Shown: positions 32,981-42,718, counted from the first letter of the stretch. The stretch is DNA of 64,000 nucleotides from Phytopseudomonas argentinensis (GCF_900113905.1 NZ_FORC01000004.1:523209-587208), one strand, 5' to 3'. Made by a program: numbers and translations. The notes: a model not told the origin generated them from the sequence alone.

Positions 32981-34939
32981 TTAAAGCCGAAAATGTCCGG
33001 CCATGCCCTGCAACTCACGACCAAGTTCGGCCAACTGCTGGCTGGAATCGGCATTCTTGTCCATCGCCGCCGCCGATTCCTCACCTAGGTCGCGGATCGA
33101 CGTCACGCTGCGGCTGATATCTTCGGCCACGGCGGTCTGCTCCTCGGCCGCGGCGGCTATCTGCTGGTTCATGCCGTGGATCACCGACACGGCTTCGGTG
33201 ATACCGGTCAGGGCCTGCTGGGTATGCCGGGCATCCTGCACCACCTGCTCGACCAGCCCGTCGCTCTGGCGCATATCGCTGACCGATCGACTGGCGCCTG
33301 CGCGCAGCACGCCAAGCAGGCCTTCGATTTCCTCGGTGGACTGCTGGGTACGCCTGGCCAAGGCGCGCACTTCGTCGGCAACCACCGCGAAGCCGCGCCC
33401 CTGCTCGCCCGCCCGCGCGGCTTCGATCGCCGCATTGAGCGCCAGCAGGTTGGTTTGCTGCGCCACGCTCTTGATGACCTCCAGCACCGCATCGATATGC
33501 CGGGTGTCCTGGCTGAGCTGTTCGATGCCCTGGCGCGTCACCGCCATGGCCGCGACCAATTGCTCGATGCGCTGCAGTGTTTCCCGTACCACCGCACTGC
33601 CCGCGGCGACCCGCGAGTCGGCCTGGGTGGTAGAGGCTGCAGCCTGCTCGGCATTCTGCGCCACCTCATGCACGGTCGCGGTCATCTGGGTGATCGCCGT
33701 TGCGACCTGATCGGTTTCCTCCTTCTGGCCGTTGACCGCCTGGCGGGCCTGCTCGGTGACAGACGAAAGCGTCTGCGCCGAGGTGGACAGCTGTGCCACG
33801 CCATTCTGCAGGCGGGCGACCATGCTGCGCAGATCCCTTGACATGCCCTGCATGGCCAGCAGCAGCTGGCCGATCTCGTCACTGCGTTGAACCTCGATTT
33901 CGGTGCTCAGATCCCCGGCGGCGATGCGCTGGGCCACCACGGTCACCTGCTTTAGCGGACGCACGATCACCCGGGCGATGATCAGGGTTGCCAGCAGGCC
34001 GACCAGCAATGCGGCGGCGGCGGCGGCGAGGATCAGCTGCACGCTGCTGCGCACGCGTTTGTGCACGGCTTCCTTCTGCGCACCGTAGATCTGGCCGACC
34101 CGGGCAACCACCTGGTCGGCGCGCTCGAGCAACTGTGCATGCTCCACCCCTTGTTGCTGCAACAGCCCGGTGTACTCCTGCAACCGCTGGTTGAAGGAGT
34201 CGATATTGCCCACCACCTCGGCAAGTACCGCACGCGATCCCGGATCAGCCAGGGCGTCGCGCAGTGCGGCGGCCTGGCTCTGGGCATCGAGCGCCTCCTG
34301 GATAGTGGCTGTCGGTACTTCACCACTGGTGCGGCTGTTTTCCAGCAGTACCCGCGCCTGTTCCAGCGCCTGCAGAAGCAGGACGTGAACCTTGCCAATC
34401 TGTCCGGCCTGAGTGATTGCATCGGCGCCCTGGTTGCCCTGACTCTCCTTGAGCGCATACACGCCGTCCTCGGCCAGCCCATCCTTGAGCAGATCCAGGC
34501 TGTTGGCAGCGCCCACTACCAGCCACTTCGCGGCATCCAGCGCCAGACGCATGTTGTCGCTTTGCGACACATAGCGGTCGAACGCCTGCACGTACCCGGC
34601 AATGTCGCCGTCGACCTGCTGCAAGCCATCATGCTCGCTGCCGGTAACCTCCTCGCCCAGTTGTTCGACCTGCTCGCGAATGGCCTGGGCCTGTTCGTGC
34701 AGGTGCTGCGTGTGCGCGGCATCGCCAGTGATGATGAACGCCTGCTCGGTGCGGCGCATTTGCGCGACTCGGTCATTGATGTCGCTGAAGCGTTCGAGCA
34801 GCGAGAACCTGGCGCCCACGTCATGCAGGGCGAAGAAACCGGTGGCGGCCACCACCAGGGTAAGCAGTAGCACCACGCCAAACCCCAGGGACAATTTGAC
34901 CGCTGTGGCGAGACTGGCCAGTGAGCGTAGAGAAACCAT
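32981..34939 (-). CDS. Methyl-accepting chemotaxis protein with helical bimodular (HBM)-like sensor domain
   Basis: 652 aa from ATG 34939 (GAGGGGG upstream). TM1 about 13-35; a long all-helical periplasmic domain (about 36-290) starting FSDINDRVAQMRRTEQAF, of the HBM type found in receptors for organic acids such as P. putida McpS; TM2 about 300-320; HAMP; signalling domain with tip QQTNLLALNAAIEAARAGEQ. Ligand may be a C4-C6 carboxylate by analogy only. Transcribed alone toward the MoxR operon; 136 bases separate them. Confidence 0.9.
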   Translation of the reverse strand: MVSLRSLASLATAVKLSLGFGVVLLLTLVVAATGFFALHDVGARFSLLERFSDINDRVAQMRRTEQAFIITGDAAHTQHLHEQAQAIREQVEQLGEEVTGSEHDGLQQVDGDIAGYVQAFDRYVSQSDNMRLALDAAKWLVVGAANSLDLLKDGLAEDGVYALKESQGNQGADAITQAGQIGKVHVLLLQALEQARVLLENSRTSGEVPTATIQEALDAQSQAAALRDALADPGSRAVLAEVVGNIDSFNQRLQEYTGLLQQQGVEHAQLLERADQVVARVGQIYGAQKEAVHKRVRSSVQLILAAAAAALLVGLLATLIIARVIVRPLKQVTVVAQRIAAGDLSTEIEVQRSDEIGQLLLAMQGMSRDLRSMVARLQNGVAQLSTSAQTLSSVTEQARQAVNGQKEETDQVATAITQMTATVHEVAQNAEQAAASTTQADSRVAAGSAVVRETLQRIEQLVAAMAVTRQGIEQLSQDTRHIDAVLEVIKSVAQQTNLLALNAAIEAARAGEQGRGFAVVADEVRALARRTQQSTEEIEGLLGVLRAGASRSVSDMRQSDGLVEQVVQDARHTQQALTGITEAVSVIHGMNQQIAAAAEEQTAVAEDISRSVTSIRDLGEESAAAMDKNADSSQQLAELGRELQGMAGHFRL

Positions 34940-35441
34940 TGCCGACCCCCTCGAGTTGGGCAAACGCCCGCAGGAAGCAACAGTGAAACAGCGCGTTGAT
35001 GGCGACAAGCCAGTAACGGGCTGGCAGGTGGTTTTAGCTAAAGCAGCGTCGTTTTCAGGATATCGCCGATTGCCGGATAAACCTTAGCAGGACAGTAGCG
35101 CAAAGACATCATCGCATGGACATTGCTGCCATCGGTCTGCGGGAAGTCTGCAGCATCCTCCGTCTCGCCCCCTTCTGGCCTACCTTGTCTGGCAACAGGC
35201 TACCTCGCGGCTTGCGGATGGCCTGCCGACGAACGCCGAGACTTCACTGAGATGGTCGGCGCAAGCAGGGGCATCGTCTGACCGGAGACCAGCCTGACGG
35301 TAGCGAGCAGCAAAGCCTGCGGCAGGCCAACCACGATTGCCGAGTTGACTGTCGGAATGCTGCTAGCAGGTTGACCGTGAAGCCATCGCGCCGCCCATCC
35401 CAGAGCGGACGAACACTGGCGTATAAGCGGTTGCTGGGAGC
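34940..35441. other. Intergenic region, no convincing gene
   Basis: About 500 bases. The left part must hold the chemoreceptor promoter. On the minus strand a reading frame of about 60 codons (roughly 35213-35400) is open but has no start codon or ribosome site and matches nothing I know. It may be a decayed gene or chance. Confidence 0.35.
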
Positions 35442-36050
35442 TCAGAGCGGGCGCTGCAGGTCGAAGGTATCGCGTGTCCGGCTATAGGCGGTGCCGCCTA
35501 GACGCCCGACCAGGTCGAGGCGCTGCGGATCGATCCGCCCTTTCTCGTTGAGCACCTCGTCACTGATATGCGCCAGCAGCACCTCGGCGAAGATCAGGTG
35601 GTGGTTGGGCTGTTGTTGCGGGTAACCCATGATCTGTGCGACCCGGCATTCGAATGCCACCGCCGCGCCCCGTACACGAGGCGGAGCAACCCGGGTGGCG
35701 GCGATCGAATCGATACCGCAATGGACGAATTCGCTGGTACTGCGCGGCAGGATCGCCGCGCTGGCGTTCATCGCCTCGGATTGCGCGAAGGACACCAGGT
35801 GGATGACCAGCTCGCCGGTTTCCTGGGCATTGCGCAAGGTGTCCTTAAGCGCACCGTCGTCACGCATTCCGATATTCACCAGCAAGGTGGCCGGCTCGTC
35901 GCTGATCACCTGAAAAAAACTGAAGGGCGCCAGGTTGGTCACGCCCTCCGCCGAGATACTGGACACCCAGGCGATGGGCCTGGGCGTGACGGTCGAGGCA
36001 AGCCAGCGGTATCGGTCCAGCGGCGTCAGGTCAGCGAAATCGAGCAGCAT
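35442..36050 (-). CDS. Flavin reductase-like (FMN-binding split-barrel) protein
   Basis: 202 aa from ATG 36050 (GGAG six bases upstream; an ATG five codons earlier is weaker). Split-barrel signature TVTPRPIAWVSSISAEGVTNLAPFSFFQVIS, then ATLLVNIG and the helical NASAAILPRSTSEF region. Members bind FMN and act as NAD(P)H flavin reductases or small flavoproteins. Isolated gene; partner oxygenase not seen nearby. Confidence 0.87.
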   Translation of the reverse strand: MLLDFADLTPLDRYRWLASTVTPRPIAWVSSISAEGVTNLAPFSFFQVISDEPATLLVNIGMRDDGALKDTLRNAQETGELVIHLVSFAQSEAMNASAAILPRSTSEFVHCGIDSIAATRVAPPRVRGAAVAFECRVAQIMGYPQQQPNHHLIFAEVLLAHISDEVLNEKGRIDPQRLDLVGRLGGTAYSRTRDTFDLQRPL

Positions 36051-36097
36051 TGCAATCTCCGGCATTCAGGCTGCCGCAAGCTTAACCCAATGTGCAG

Positions 36098-36370
36098 TTA
36101 GCGACCCGCCCGGGACTCGCGAATATAGAATCGGGCCTTCTCCGACTTGTTGGTGCAACCGCGATAGGCCTCGAATTGCTGCTGGGTTTTCGCGGCGGTC
36201 ATCAGCGAGGCCGCCTTGGAATAGCTCACCGTACCGGCAAAGCCCTCGGCTTTGGCCAGGTCGAGCTCCTGCCAGGCGGCATCGAGTTGGGTCGCGCAGC
36301 TGTCGCGGTACGAAGTGGTCGCAGAGCAGCCCGCCAACAGCGCAATTGGTAAGAGAATCCAGGCTTTCAT
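36098..36370 (-). CDS. Small outer-membrane-type lipoprotein
   Basis: 90 aa. Signal peptide with lipobox LLAGC, lipidated Cys at residue 15, followed by a helical domain with one further cysteine pair (SCATQ and RGCTN). The KAASLMTAAKTQQQFEAY stretch is like the helical repeat of DUF4398-type lipoproteins, but the assignment is weak. Serine at +2 after the cysteine favours the outer membrane. Upstream of and codirectional with the flavin reductase gene, 47 bases before it. Confidence 0.75.
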   Translation of the reverse strand: MKAWILLPIALLAGCSATTSYRDSCATQLDAAWQELDLAKAEGFAGTVSYSKAASLMTAAKTQQQFEAYRGCTNKSEKARFYIRESRAGR

Positions 36371-36507
36371 GTCGCATACTCCAGAGGTTGGCCGGCAATC
36401 AGGTTACCGGTGTTGTTTATGACGATAGGCTAGAGAAAAAGTGCCACTATCGGCGTGCTGCACGGCGCAAAATGCGCAGTAAACCGCTGTGGATCAGGGA
36501 GAATTGA

Positions 36508-37551
36508 ATGAACAGGAAAGTGGCCCTCGTACTGGGTTCGGGAGGCGCGCGCGGCTATGCGCACATCGGCGTGATCGAGGAGCTCGAGGCACGCGGCTAC
36601 CAGATCGGCTGTATAGCGGGCTGCTCGATGGGTGCGGTGGTCGGCGGCATCTACGCAGCCGGCAAGTTGAAGGACTACAGCGACTGGACCCAGAGCCTGG
36701 ACTACCTGGACGTGCTGCGCCTGCTGGACGTCAGTTTTCGCCTGGGCGCCATACGCGGGGAAAAGGTCTTCGGGCGAATCCGCGAAATCGTCGGCGAGAT
36801 CAATATAGAGGCGCTCGACATTCCTTTCACCGCCGTGGCCACCGACCTCACCAACCAGCAGGAGATCTGGTTCCAGGAAGGCTGCCTGCACCAGGCGATG
36901 CGCGCCTCGGCAGCGATTCCCAGCCTGTTCACGCCGGTGATTCAGGGCAAGCGCATGCTGGTCGACGGCGGCCTGCTCAATCCACTGCCGATCGTGCCTG
37001 TGGTATCCAGCCACTGCGACCTGATCATCGCCGTCAACCTCAACTCGGCACATCAACAGCACTACCAGTTGCCCGTCATCGAACGCCCTGCCGCCCTTAA
37101 GGGGCGTTTCGATCAGATCATGACCTCGTTGGGTTCGCACCTGCCATCGCTGCGCCGCAAGGGCGGCGAGGACGATCCGCTACTGCTGGAAGTAACCGAA
37201 CCGGCAGTGCCGCGGCAACCCGATCTGTGGTTGCAGGAGCCGGCGGATCCCCATGGCCAGCAACCGGCGGCCGCGCCCCAGGGCGACAGCGCGCCCAAAT
37301 CGGCCAGCGGCTCGCGAGTCGCCCATATGGCCGGACCGGCTTCGCTGCTGGAGCTGATCAACCAGAGCTTCGAGGTGATGCAGACCTCGCTCTCGCAATA
37401 CAAGATCGCCGGCTATCCGCCGGACATCCTGATCAACGTGCCCAAGCGGGTATGCCGCTTCTTCGAGTTCTACAAGGCACCGGAGCTGATCATGCTGGGC
37501 CGGCAGATCGCCCGCGACACCCTCGACCGATACGAACGCGGCGACCGCTGA
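36508..37551 (+). CDS. Patatin-like phospholipase (RssA-like)
   Basis: 347 aa. Oxyanion glycine loop LGSGGARGYAHIG, nucleophile motif GCSMG with Ser40, and the second catalytic residue in LVDGG (Asp153): the Ser-Asp dyad is complete. No signal peptide, so cytoplasmic or membrane-peripheral. Residues about 215-275 form a proline/glutamine-rich variable segment before the conserved C-terminus. AGGGAG seven bases before the ATG. It likely hydrolyses phospholipid acyl chains; substrate unknown. Confidence 0.9.
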   Translation: MNRKVALVLGSGGARGYAHIGVIEELEARGYQIGCIAGCSMGAVVGGIYAAGKLKDYSDWTQSLDYLDVLRLLDVSFRLGAIRGEKVFGRIREIVGEINIEALDIPFTAVATDLTNQQEIWFQEGCLHQAMRASAAIPSLFTPVIQGKRMLVDGGLLNPLPIVPVVSSHCDLIIAVNLNSAHQQHYQLPVIERPAALKGRFDQIMTSLGSHLPSLRRKGGEDDPLLLEVTEPAVPRQPDLWLQEPADPHGQQPAAAPQGDSAPKSASGSRVAHMAGPASLLELINQSFEVMQTSLSQYKIAGYPPDILINVPKRVCRFFEFYKAPELIMLGRQIARDTLDRYERGDR

Positions 37552-37557
37552 GGCGAT

Positions 37558-38631
37558 TCACAACGGTGGCCGTCGCTCTTCGCGAGACGGCAGCCCGGCC
37601 GGTGCCTTGTGCGCCACCCAGTCGCTGAGCAGGCTGTAGGCCACGGCCAGCAAGGTCGGCCCCAGGAACAGGCCCATGAAGCCGAAGGCCAGGATGCCGC
37701 CGAACACGCCAAGCAGCACCACCACCAGCGGCAGGTTGCCGCCGCGACTGATCAGGTAGGGCTTGAGGATGTTGTCCACGCCACTGATGATGAAGAAGCC
37801 CCAAACGCCGAGGAAGATCGCCATGCCGATCTCGCCCTGCCAGATCAGCCAGCCCACCGCCGGGCCCCAGACCAGTGGCGGCACCATGATCAGGCTGCAG
37901 GCGAAGGTCAGCAGCCCCAGCAGCAAGGCGCCCGGTATGCCGGCGATCATGAACCCGATGTAGGCGAGCAGCGCCTGCGCCACGGCGGTACCGATGACCC
38001 CGTTGACCACCCGTTGCACCGTTCCGGCGACCAGCTCGAGGTAATGCTGGGCGCGGTCGCCGATCAGCCGTTCGAGCAGGCTCTCGACGAATGCCGCCAG
38101 GCGCGGGCCATCCCGGTAGAAGAAGAACACCAGGATCAGGCTAAGGGCCAGTTCGAGAATGCCGCCGCCGATCTTGGCACTGCGCACCAGCAGGAAATTA
38201 CCGACCTGGCCGAGATAGGGCTGCACCGTGGCAAACAGCGCCGAGCCCTGCTGATCCAGGGTCTGCCAGATGCTCACCAGACGATCGCCGACCAGCGGCA
38301 CGGACGCCAGCCAGGCAGGCGGCGGCGGCAGGCCCTCGACTTGGAAGCCCTTGATCATCGCGGTGGCATCACGAATATGATCGGCGAGGTTGAAGCCGAG
38401 CATCACCAGCGGCACCGCCACAGCCACGATCCACACGCCGGTCAGCAAACCGGCGGCGACCGACTGACGGCCTTTGAGCAAACGCGTCAGCCAGCGCATG
38501 ACCGGCCAACTGGCGAAAGACAGCACTGCGGCCCAGAACAGCGCCGACCAGAACGGCGCCAGCACCCAGAGGCTGGCACCCAGCAACCCCAGTAGCAGGA
38601 TCTGCACCAGCAAGCGGTCGTTATTCGGCAT
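37558..38631 (-). CDS. AI-2E family transporter (PerM/TqsA-like)
   Basis: 357 aa, about eight membrane helices. The PF01594 layout is clear: paired N-terminal helices (about 8-60), a soluble loop (about 95-150), a conserved NGVIGTAVAQALLAYIGF helix and the C-terminal ISGVDNILKPYLISRGGNLP motif near residue 285. Members export autoinducer-2 or act as ion antiporters; the family name does not prove AI-2 transport. Convergent with the patatin gene (six bases apart). Confidence 0.9.
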   Translation of the reverse strand: MPNNDRLLVQILLLGLLGASLWVLAPFWSALFWAAVLSFASWPVMRWLTRLLKGRQSVAAGLLTGVWIVAVAVPLVMLGFNLADHIRDATAMIKGFQVEGLPPPPAWLASVPLVGDRLVSIWQTLDQQGSALFATVQPYLGQVGNFLLVRSAKIGGGILELALSLILVFFFYRDGPRLAAFVESLLERLIGDRAQHYLELVAGTVQRVVNGVIGTAVAQALLAYIGFMIAGIPGALLLGLLTFACSLIMVPPLVWGPAVGWLIWQGEIGMAIFLGVWGFFIISGVDNILKPYLISRGGNLPLVVVLLGVFGGILAFGFMGLFLGPTLLAVAYSLLSDWVAHKAPAGLPSREERRPPL

Positions 38632-38680
38632 TTTTCAGTATTTCCAGGAAGCCAGACTCAAGCCCGCAGAACGGGTGCGC

Positions 38681-39481
38681 TCAACGTAGCACGTCGATAC
38701 GCAAACCGTCGCCGCTGCTTTCGCCGACCTCCAGGCGCGCCGCCCTTACCCGCGCCTCGATCAGCGCCTCACGCCAGGCTTCGGCGTTCGCGCCGGACAG
38801 GCTGACGCGCAAGGTGCTGTCCAGGTTGAGGCTGCGCGCCAGCAATTCGATCCATTGCGGACGTGGCTCATCCTGCTCGGGAAGGCGCAGCTCGCCGGTG
38901 CTCTTGAGCTGCCGCGACAGGGTGGCAGGGGTTGGCAGCACTTTCGCCAGGGCCTCGTCGGCCTTCAGCAGCTCGGCATGCAGGTAAGCACGGCGATTGC
39001 CCCGGGTGATGCTGTACAAGGCCACGAGGCTGTCCTGGCGTGGTTCGGCGAGACGCAACAAGGCGTAGGCCTGCTGGTCGTCGGAACCGTACAGGGTGGA
39101 ATTGCCGAACACCGAATTGGCCCACAGGCTGCTGGAGCCGCACTCACGGCCCTGGCACCAGTAGAGCAGTTGCGCGTCCTTGTCCTGCAGGGCTTCGCGG
39201 GCAGCGGAAAATACTTCGTTGGCGCTGTGGGTGCGCGGCAATTCGTAGGTGACAGCGGTCAGCGCGCCTTGCACCAGTACTTCACGCTCGTAACGCAGGC
39301 GCCCGCTGATACGGCGCACGGTGCCTTGCGGGTATACCCGCTCCTGCTCGGCCTGCTGGTTGAAACGGACGATCTCGGCACCGGGGAAACGCGGCAACAC
39401 ATCGAGATCACTACTGCCCGCCAGGTCTGCACTGGCCAGCGGGCTGAACACCATCAGCGCAAGCAGATAGCTCAGACGCAT
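38681..39481 (-). CDS. DUF4892 periplasmic protein
   Basis: 266 aa. Signal peptide (cleavage near SPLASA, residue 18), then a DUF4892 domain including RTHSANEVFSAAREAL and the CQGRECGSSSLWANSVFG segment, whose two cysteines (WCQGREC) could form a disulfide. The C-terminal part (about 195-266) resembles a small OmpA-like or SPOR-like repeat but is not certain. Function of the family is unknown. Probably in one transcript with the AI-2E gene. Confidence 0.85.
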   Translation of the reverse strand: MRLSYLLALMVFSPLASADLAGSSDLDVLPRFPGAEIVRFNQQAEQERVYPQGTVRRISGRLRYEREVLVQGALTAVTYELPRTHSANEVFSAAREALQDKDAQLLYWCQGRECGSSSLWANSVFGNSTLYGSDDQQAYALLRLAEPRQDSLVALYSITRGNRRAYLHAELLKADEALAKVLPTPATLSRQLKSTGELRLPEQDEPRPQWIELLARSLNLDSTLRVSLSGANAEAWREALIEARVRAARLEVGESSGDGLRIDVLR

Positions 39482-39623
39482 GCAGCCCCACTTACCCCAG
39501 CAACGAGAGGAATCAACGGGCAGGCGAATTCAGCGGGCAGCGCATCCGGCGCGACGGTATACAGGTCGGTCATGCAGATCTCCATGGCAGTGCCCGACAC
39601 CTTTCCCCAGTTGCAACGGGCCG

Positions 39624-40487
39624 TCAAGGCGCGCTCAGGAATGGATTGAAACAGTCTGCTACGAGTTGCGCACCCTGCTCGTCATCCAGGTGCAGGTGGT
39701 GGCCACCCGGCAGCCGCTCGATATTGATCGCCGCCTGCGCCAGCAAGGTATCCAGGCCGTCACGCTGTACCAGCAGGCCGTGTTCGGCCAATACCAGGGT
39801 AGCCGGGCAGCTCAGCGCGCTGACGAAGGCCTGGGCCTGGGCTGCCGTCAGGCGCAACGGCGTAGCCAGAGTCAGGCGGCTGTCGGTACGCCAGGTAAGG
39901 CCGCCGGCAACCGGCATCAACCCGCGCTGCGCCAGCAATTGAGCGGCTGCGAAACTGACGTGGCCGACGCCTCGCTGGCGCACCTGGGCTGCCCGCTCGA
40001 GGCTGGGGTAGACCGGCTTGCGCTTGGTCGCCAGCGTCAGGCGCCCGCGCAGGGCTTCGGCCAACGTCGCGACCGCGGCATCTGCCTCGACGGTCGGCGG
40101 AATCAGCCCGTCGATCAGTGCCAGGCGCCGAACCCGCTCGGGAAAGGTAGCCGCCAGCAACACCGAAACGATCGCCCCCAAGGAATGCCCGAGCAGGCTG
40201 AAACGCGGCCAGCCGAGCTGTTCGGCGACCAGCAGCACGTCGTGCACGTAATCCCACAGGGCATAGCCGCCACCTGGCGGCCGATGCTGCGAATACCCGT
40301 GGCCGGCGAAATCCACCGCGATGATGCGCAGCCCCTGCAGCTTCGGCGCCAGGCGCGCGAAAGTGGCGGCGTTGTCGAGCCAGCCATGCAAGGCGATAAC
40401 CGGACTTCCATCTGCCGGCCCGTAAGCCTGAGCGGCCAGTTCGATATGGGGCAGGCGCAAGCGGATCTCTTCTGGGCTGACGATCAC
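39624..40487 (-). CDS. Alpha/beta hydrolase
   Basis: 287 aa. Complete alpha/beta-hydrolase pattern: oxyanion HGWLDNAATFARLAP, nucleophile elbow LGHSLGAIVS (Ser in GHSLG), acidic residue in the LVLAEHGLL region, and catalytic His in LPGGHHLHLD. It overlaps the preceding alpha/beta hydrolase gene by four bases, so the two are made together. Related to lipase/esterase-type or MhpC-like hydrolases; substrate unknown. Confidence 0.88.
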   Translation of the reverse strand: MIVSPEEIRLRLPHIELAAQAYGPADGSPVIALHGWLDNAATFARLAPKLQGLRIIAVDFAGHGYSQHRPPGGGYALWDYVHDVLLVAEQLGWPRFSLLGHSLGAIVSVLLAATFPERVRRLALIDGLIPPTVEADAAVATLAEALRGRLTLATKRKPVYPSLERAAQVRQRGVGHVSFAAAQLLAQRGLMPVAGGLTWRTDSRLTLATPLRLTAAQAQAFVSALSCPATLVLAEHGLLVQRDGLDTLLAQAAINIERLPGGHHLHLDDEQGAQLVADCFNPFLSAP

Positions 40488-41287
40488 GGCCGAGCCTCGC
40501 AGGGCTGCTGCCAGCGGGAGAACAGGCTGCGAATCAGCTGCGCGGTGGCATGTGGATGTTCGAGCGGAAACATGTGCCCGCCTGGCAGGGTCAGGAACTC
40601 TCCACGCGGCGCACGGCGGGCCATGCGCCCATGGTGGGCCAGCACCACACGGCTTTCAGCTCCCTTGACCAGCGCCAGCGGCACCTGTAGCTCGTGCGGC
40701 TGCCCGGGGCTGGTATGGGGAACGCTGCGATAGATGCTGATTTCGGTCGCCGCTTCGAAGCGCAGACGCAGACCATCTTCGTGAGGGTGCAGGCCATGCT
40801 CGACATAGGCCTCCAGGCACTCCGGATCGAAGCGGCTGAACAGTGCGCGCGCGGCGAAATAACGGCGAGCCTCCAGCCCATCACCAAAGGCTTCGCGCCG
40901 GCCCAGGGTACGCCCGGCCGGGGTGAGCCGATCGATCAAGCCAAGGCGCTTGGCGGCATGGATCAGCCATTGATCGGCGCGACTGAGCACTGGCGAGTCG
41001 AGCATCACCAGGCCACGGTACAGCTCGGGCCGACGCAGCGCCGCGTGGTAATGGAGCACTCCGCCCAGGGAATGGCCCACGCCCCAGACCGGCTCGGCGC
41101 ATTGCTCGAGATGATGGAGCAATTCGTCGACCAGGTTGCTCCAGTTGTCGTTGACCGGAAAGCGCGGGTCATGGGCATGCTGCGCCAGGTGCCGCACCTG
41201 GTACTCGGGTGCCAGCGCCGCGAACAGCTTGCCGTAGGTGGCCGAGGGGAAACCGTTGGCATGGGCGAAGAAAATGAGCTGGGACAT
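40484..41287 (-). CDS. Alpha/beta hydrolase
   Basis: 267 aa from ATG 41287 (MSQLIFFAHANGFP). HANGFPSATY is the oxyanion segment, GVGHSLGGVLHYHAA holds the nucleophile Ser, and LTLPGGHMFPLEHP holds the catalytic His. First of two adjacent hydrolase genes with an ATGA junction. The pairing with a second, different hydrolase and nearby hotdog thioesterase suggests acyl-ester metabolism, but this is only inference. No signal peptide. Confidence 0.86.
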   Translation of the reverse strand: MSQLIFFAHANGFPSATYGKLFAALAPEYQVRHLAQHAHDPRFPVNDNWSNLVDELLHHLEQCAEPVWGVGHSLGGVLHYHAALRRPELYRGLVMLDSPVLSRADQWLIHAAKRLGLIDRLTPAGRTLGRREAFGDGLEARRYFAARALFSRFDPECLEAYVEHGLHPHEDGLRLRFEAATEISIYRSVPHTSPGQPHELQVPLALVKGAESRVVLAHHGRMARRAPRGEFLTLPGGHMFPLEHPHATAQLIRSLFSRWQQPCEARP

Positions 41288-41411
41288 GGCAGACGCGCTG
41301 GTAGCCGGCAGTGCATGGATTGTCGGGCAGCTTCGCGAAGGCGGCAACGCCCGTAACGGTCAGGAAGGACGACGCTCCGGCCAAGCAAGTGGCACGATGG
41401 TCATCTGTTCT

Positions 41412-41855
41412 CTAACGCTGTGGCGGCGCAGAGCCGTGCGGCACGATGGCCATGGTCAGCCGGGAAATGCAGCTGGTCTTGCCGTCATCGCCACGCAGGC
41501 GGATATCCCAGACATGGGTGGTGCGGCCCAGGTGCACCGCTCTGGCCACCGCGGTGACGCGCCCGGAACGCAGGCCCCGCAGGTGGTTGGCATTGACCTC
41601 CAGGCCCACGCAGAAGAATTTCTGCGTGTCGATGCACTGATAGCTAGCGGTGGAACCCAGGCTTTCCGCCAGCACCACCGAAGCGCCCCCGTGCAGCAGC
41701 CCATAAGGCTGATGCGTGCGCGCATCGACCACCATGCTGGCGGTCAGCGACTCGTCATCGAAAGCTTCGAAGCGGATATCCAGCAGCTCACCAATGGTGT
41801 TGCGCTGGGCTGCATTCAGTTCATTGAGGTTGGGTGTCTGGCGCCAGATGCTCAT
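41412..41855 (-). CDS. PaaI/YdiI-type hotdog thioesterase
   Basis: 147 aa. Single hotdog domain: LLHGGASVVLAESLGS contains the conserved HGG and the acidic residue of the 4HBT-II active site, and VGLEVNANHLRGLRSGRV is the typical following strand. This is the YdiI/EntH group, which acts on aryl or acyl-CoA and in enterics on 1,4-dihydroxynaphthoyl-CoA. Pseudomonas makes ubiquinone, not menaquinone, so a house-cleaning role is more likely. Confidence 0.9.
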   Translation of the reverse strand: MSIWRQTPNLNELNAAQRNTIGELLDIRFEAFDDESLTASMVVDARTHQPYGLLHGGASVVLAESLGSTASYQCIDTQKFFCVGLEVNANHLRGLRSGRVTAVARAVHLGRTTHVWDIRLRGDDGKTSCISRLTMAIVPHGSAPPQR

Positions 41856-41896
41856 GGTCGATCCTTATTGTTATGGAATGTTCCGACTCCGCCCGT

Positions 41897-42358
41897 TCAG
41901 CGCACCTCGGGGTGCGCCAGCAGGCTGAGAGACATCAGTCCGGCGATCAGGTCATCGCCTTCGAGCAGCGCCAGGCTGGCCGTGTGCATGGCAAGCGGCT
42001 GCTGACGATGACCATGCACCAGCAGCCCGGCCAATGCACCGATGAACGGCTGGTGGGACACCAGCAGGATCTCGTCACCCGCCAAGCGTTGCAGCTTGGC
42101 CAGACTGTCTCGCGGGTCGCTCTCCGGTGTCAGCCAGGCCACCGTCTGCAGCGGGCTGTCCGTTGCCAGGGCATCCCGCACCAGCGCAGCTGTCTGCTGG
42201 GCACGCACATAAGGGCTGACGAAAATGCCGAGGGAGCGGCCACGCAGGTGCTCGAGCGCCTGGCGCACCTCGTCGCGGCCATGGGTCGTCAACTCCCGCG
42301 CCGCATCGCTAGGCGCCTCGGCCTGAGCCTGCCCGTGACGCAGCAACCAGAGCCTCAT
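41897..42358 (-). CDS. sixA: Phosphohistidine phosphatase SixA
   Basis: 153 aa. Histidine-phosphatase core LWLLRHGQA with catalytic His8, second arginine in SPYVRAQQTA, and second His in LLVSHQPFIGALAG. SixA removes phosphate from histidine-containing phosphotransfer proteins such as those of the PTS-Ntr system. The start at 42358 directly precedes this core; the open frame extends upstream without supporting signals. It begins ten bases after the DUF4389 gene end. Confidence 0.9.
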   Translation of the reverse strand: MRLWLLRHGQAQAEAPSDAARELTTHGRDEVRQALEHLRGRSLGIFVSPYVRAQQTAALVRDALATDSPLQTVAWLTPESDPRDSLAKLQRLAGDEILLVSHQPFIGALAGLLVHGHRQQPLAMHTASLALLEGDDLIAGLMSLSLLAHPEVR

Positions 42359-42368
42359 ACGGGACGGC

Positions 42369-42707
42369 TCATGGCTTTGGCTCCTCGTCCCGCACCGGCT
42401 CAGGCGCCGGTGCCACGCCAGGCGCAACCTCGGCTCGCCAGGCGCGCGGCGCCGGCCAGTCGGCGAAAGGCCAGGGTTTGGCCTCGGTATTGAACGTGCC
42501 GAAACGCCCGATCTCGGCCAGGTACTGACTGAGACTGTCGCCAAAGCTCAGCAGACCGCCATGCGCCACGCCATTCACCAGACGGTGGATCAGTTGCAGC
42601 AGCACGACACCGGCCAGTAGCAGCTCGGCCAGTTGCCAGACGAACAGGAACAGCAGCATCCAGACGATACGCAGGCCGATGGGCTCGCCTCGCGGGTGGT
42701 CACTCAT
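42369..42707 (-). CDS. DUF4389 membrane protein
   Basis: 112 aa. An N-terminal double-length hydrophobic region (about 12-43, IVWMLLFLFVWQLAELLLAG) and a conserved helical core (FGDSLSQYLAEIGRFGTFNTEAKPWPFADW, in part) define DUF4389. The tail is Pro/Glu-rich. Function unknown. It sits between gpsA and sixA, in a compact leftward operon gpsA-DUF4389-sixA that I recall in the same order in other Pseudomonas. Confidence 0.88.
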   Translation of the reverse strand: MSDHPRGEPIGLRIVWMLLFLFVWQLAELLLAGVVLLQLIHRLVNGVAHGGLLSFGDSLSQYLAEIGRFGTFNTEAKPWPFADWPAPRAWRAEVAPGVAPAPEPVRDEEPKP

Positions 42708-42718
42708 AACGATTTTCC

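Noticed and set aside
35213..35400. Open frame without start codon on the minus strand
   Set aside because: No ATG/GTG with a ribosome site and no recognisable similarity; kept only as a note on the intergenic region.
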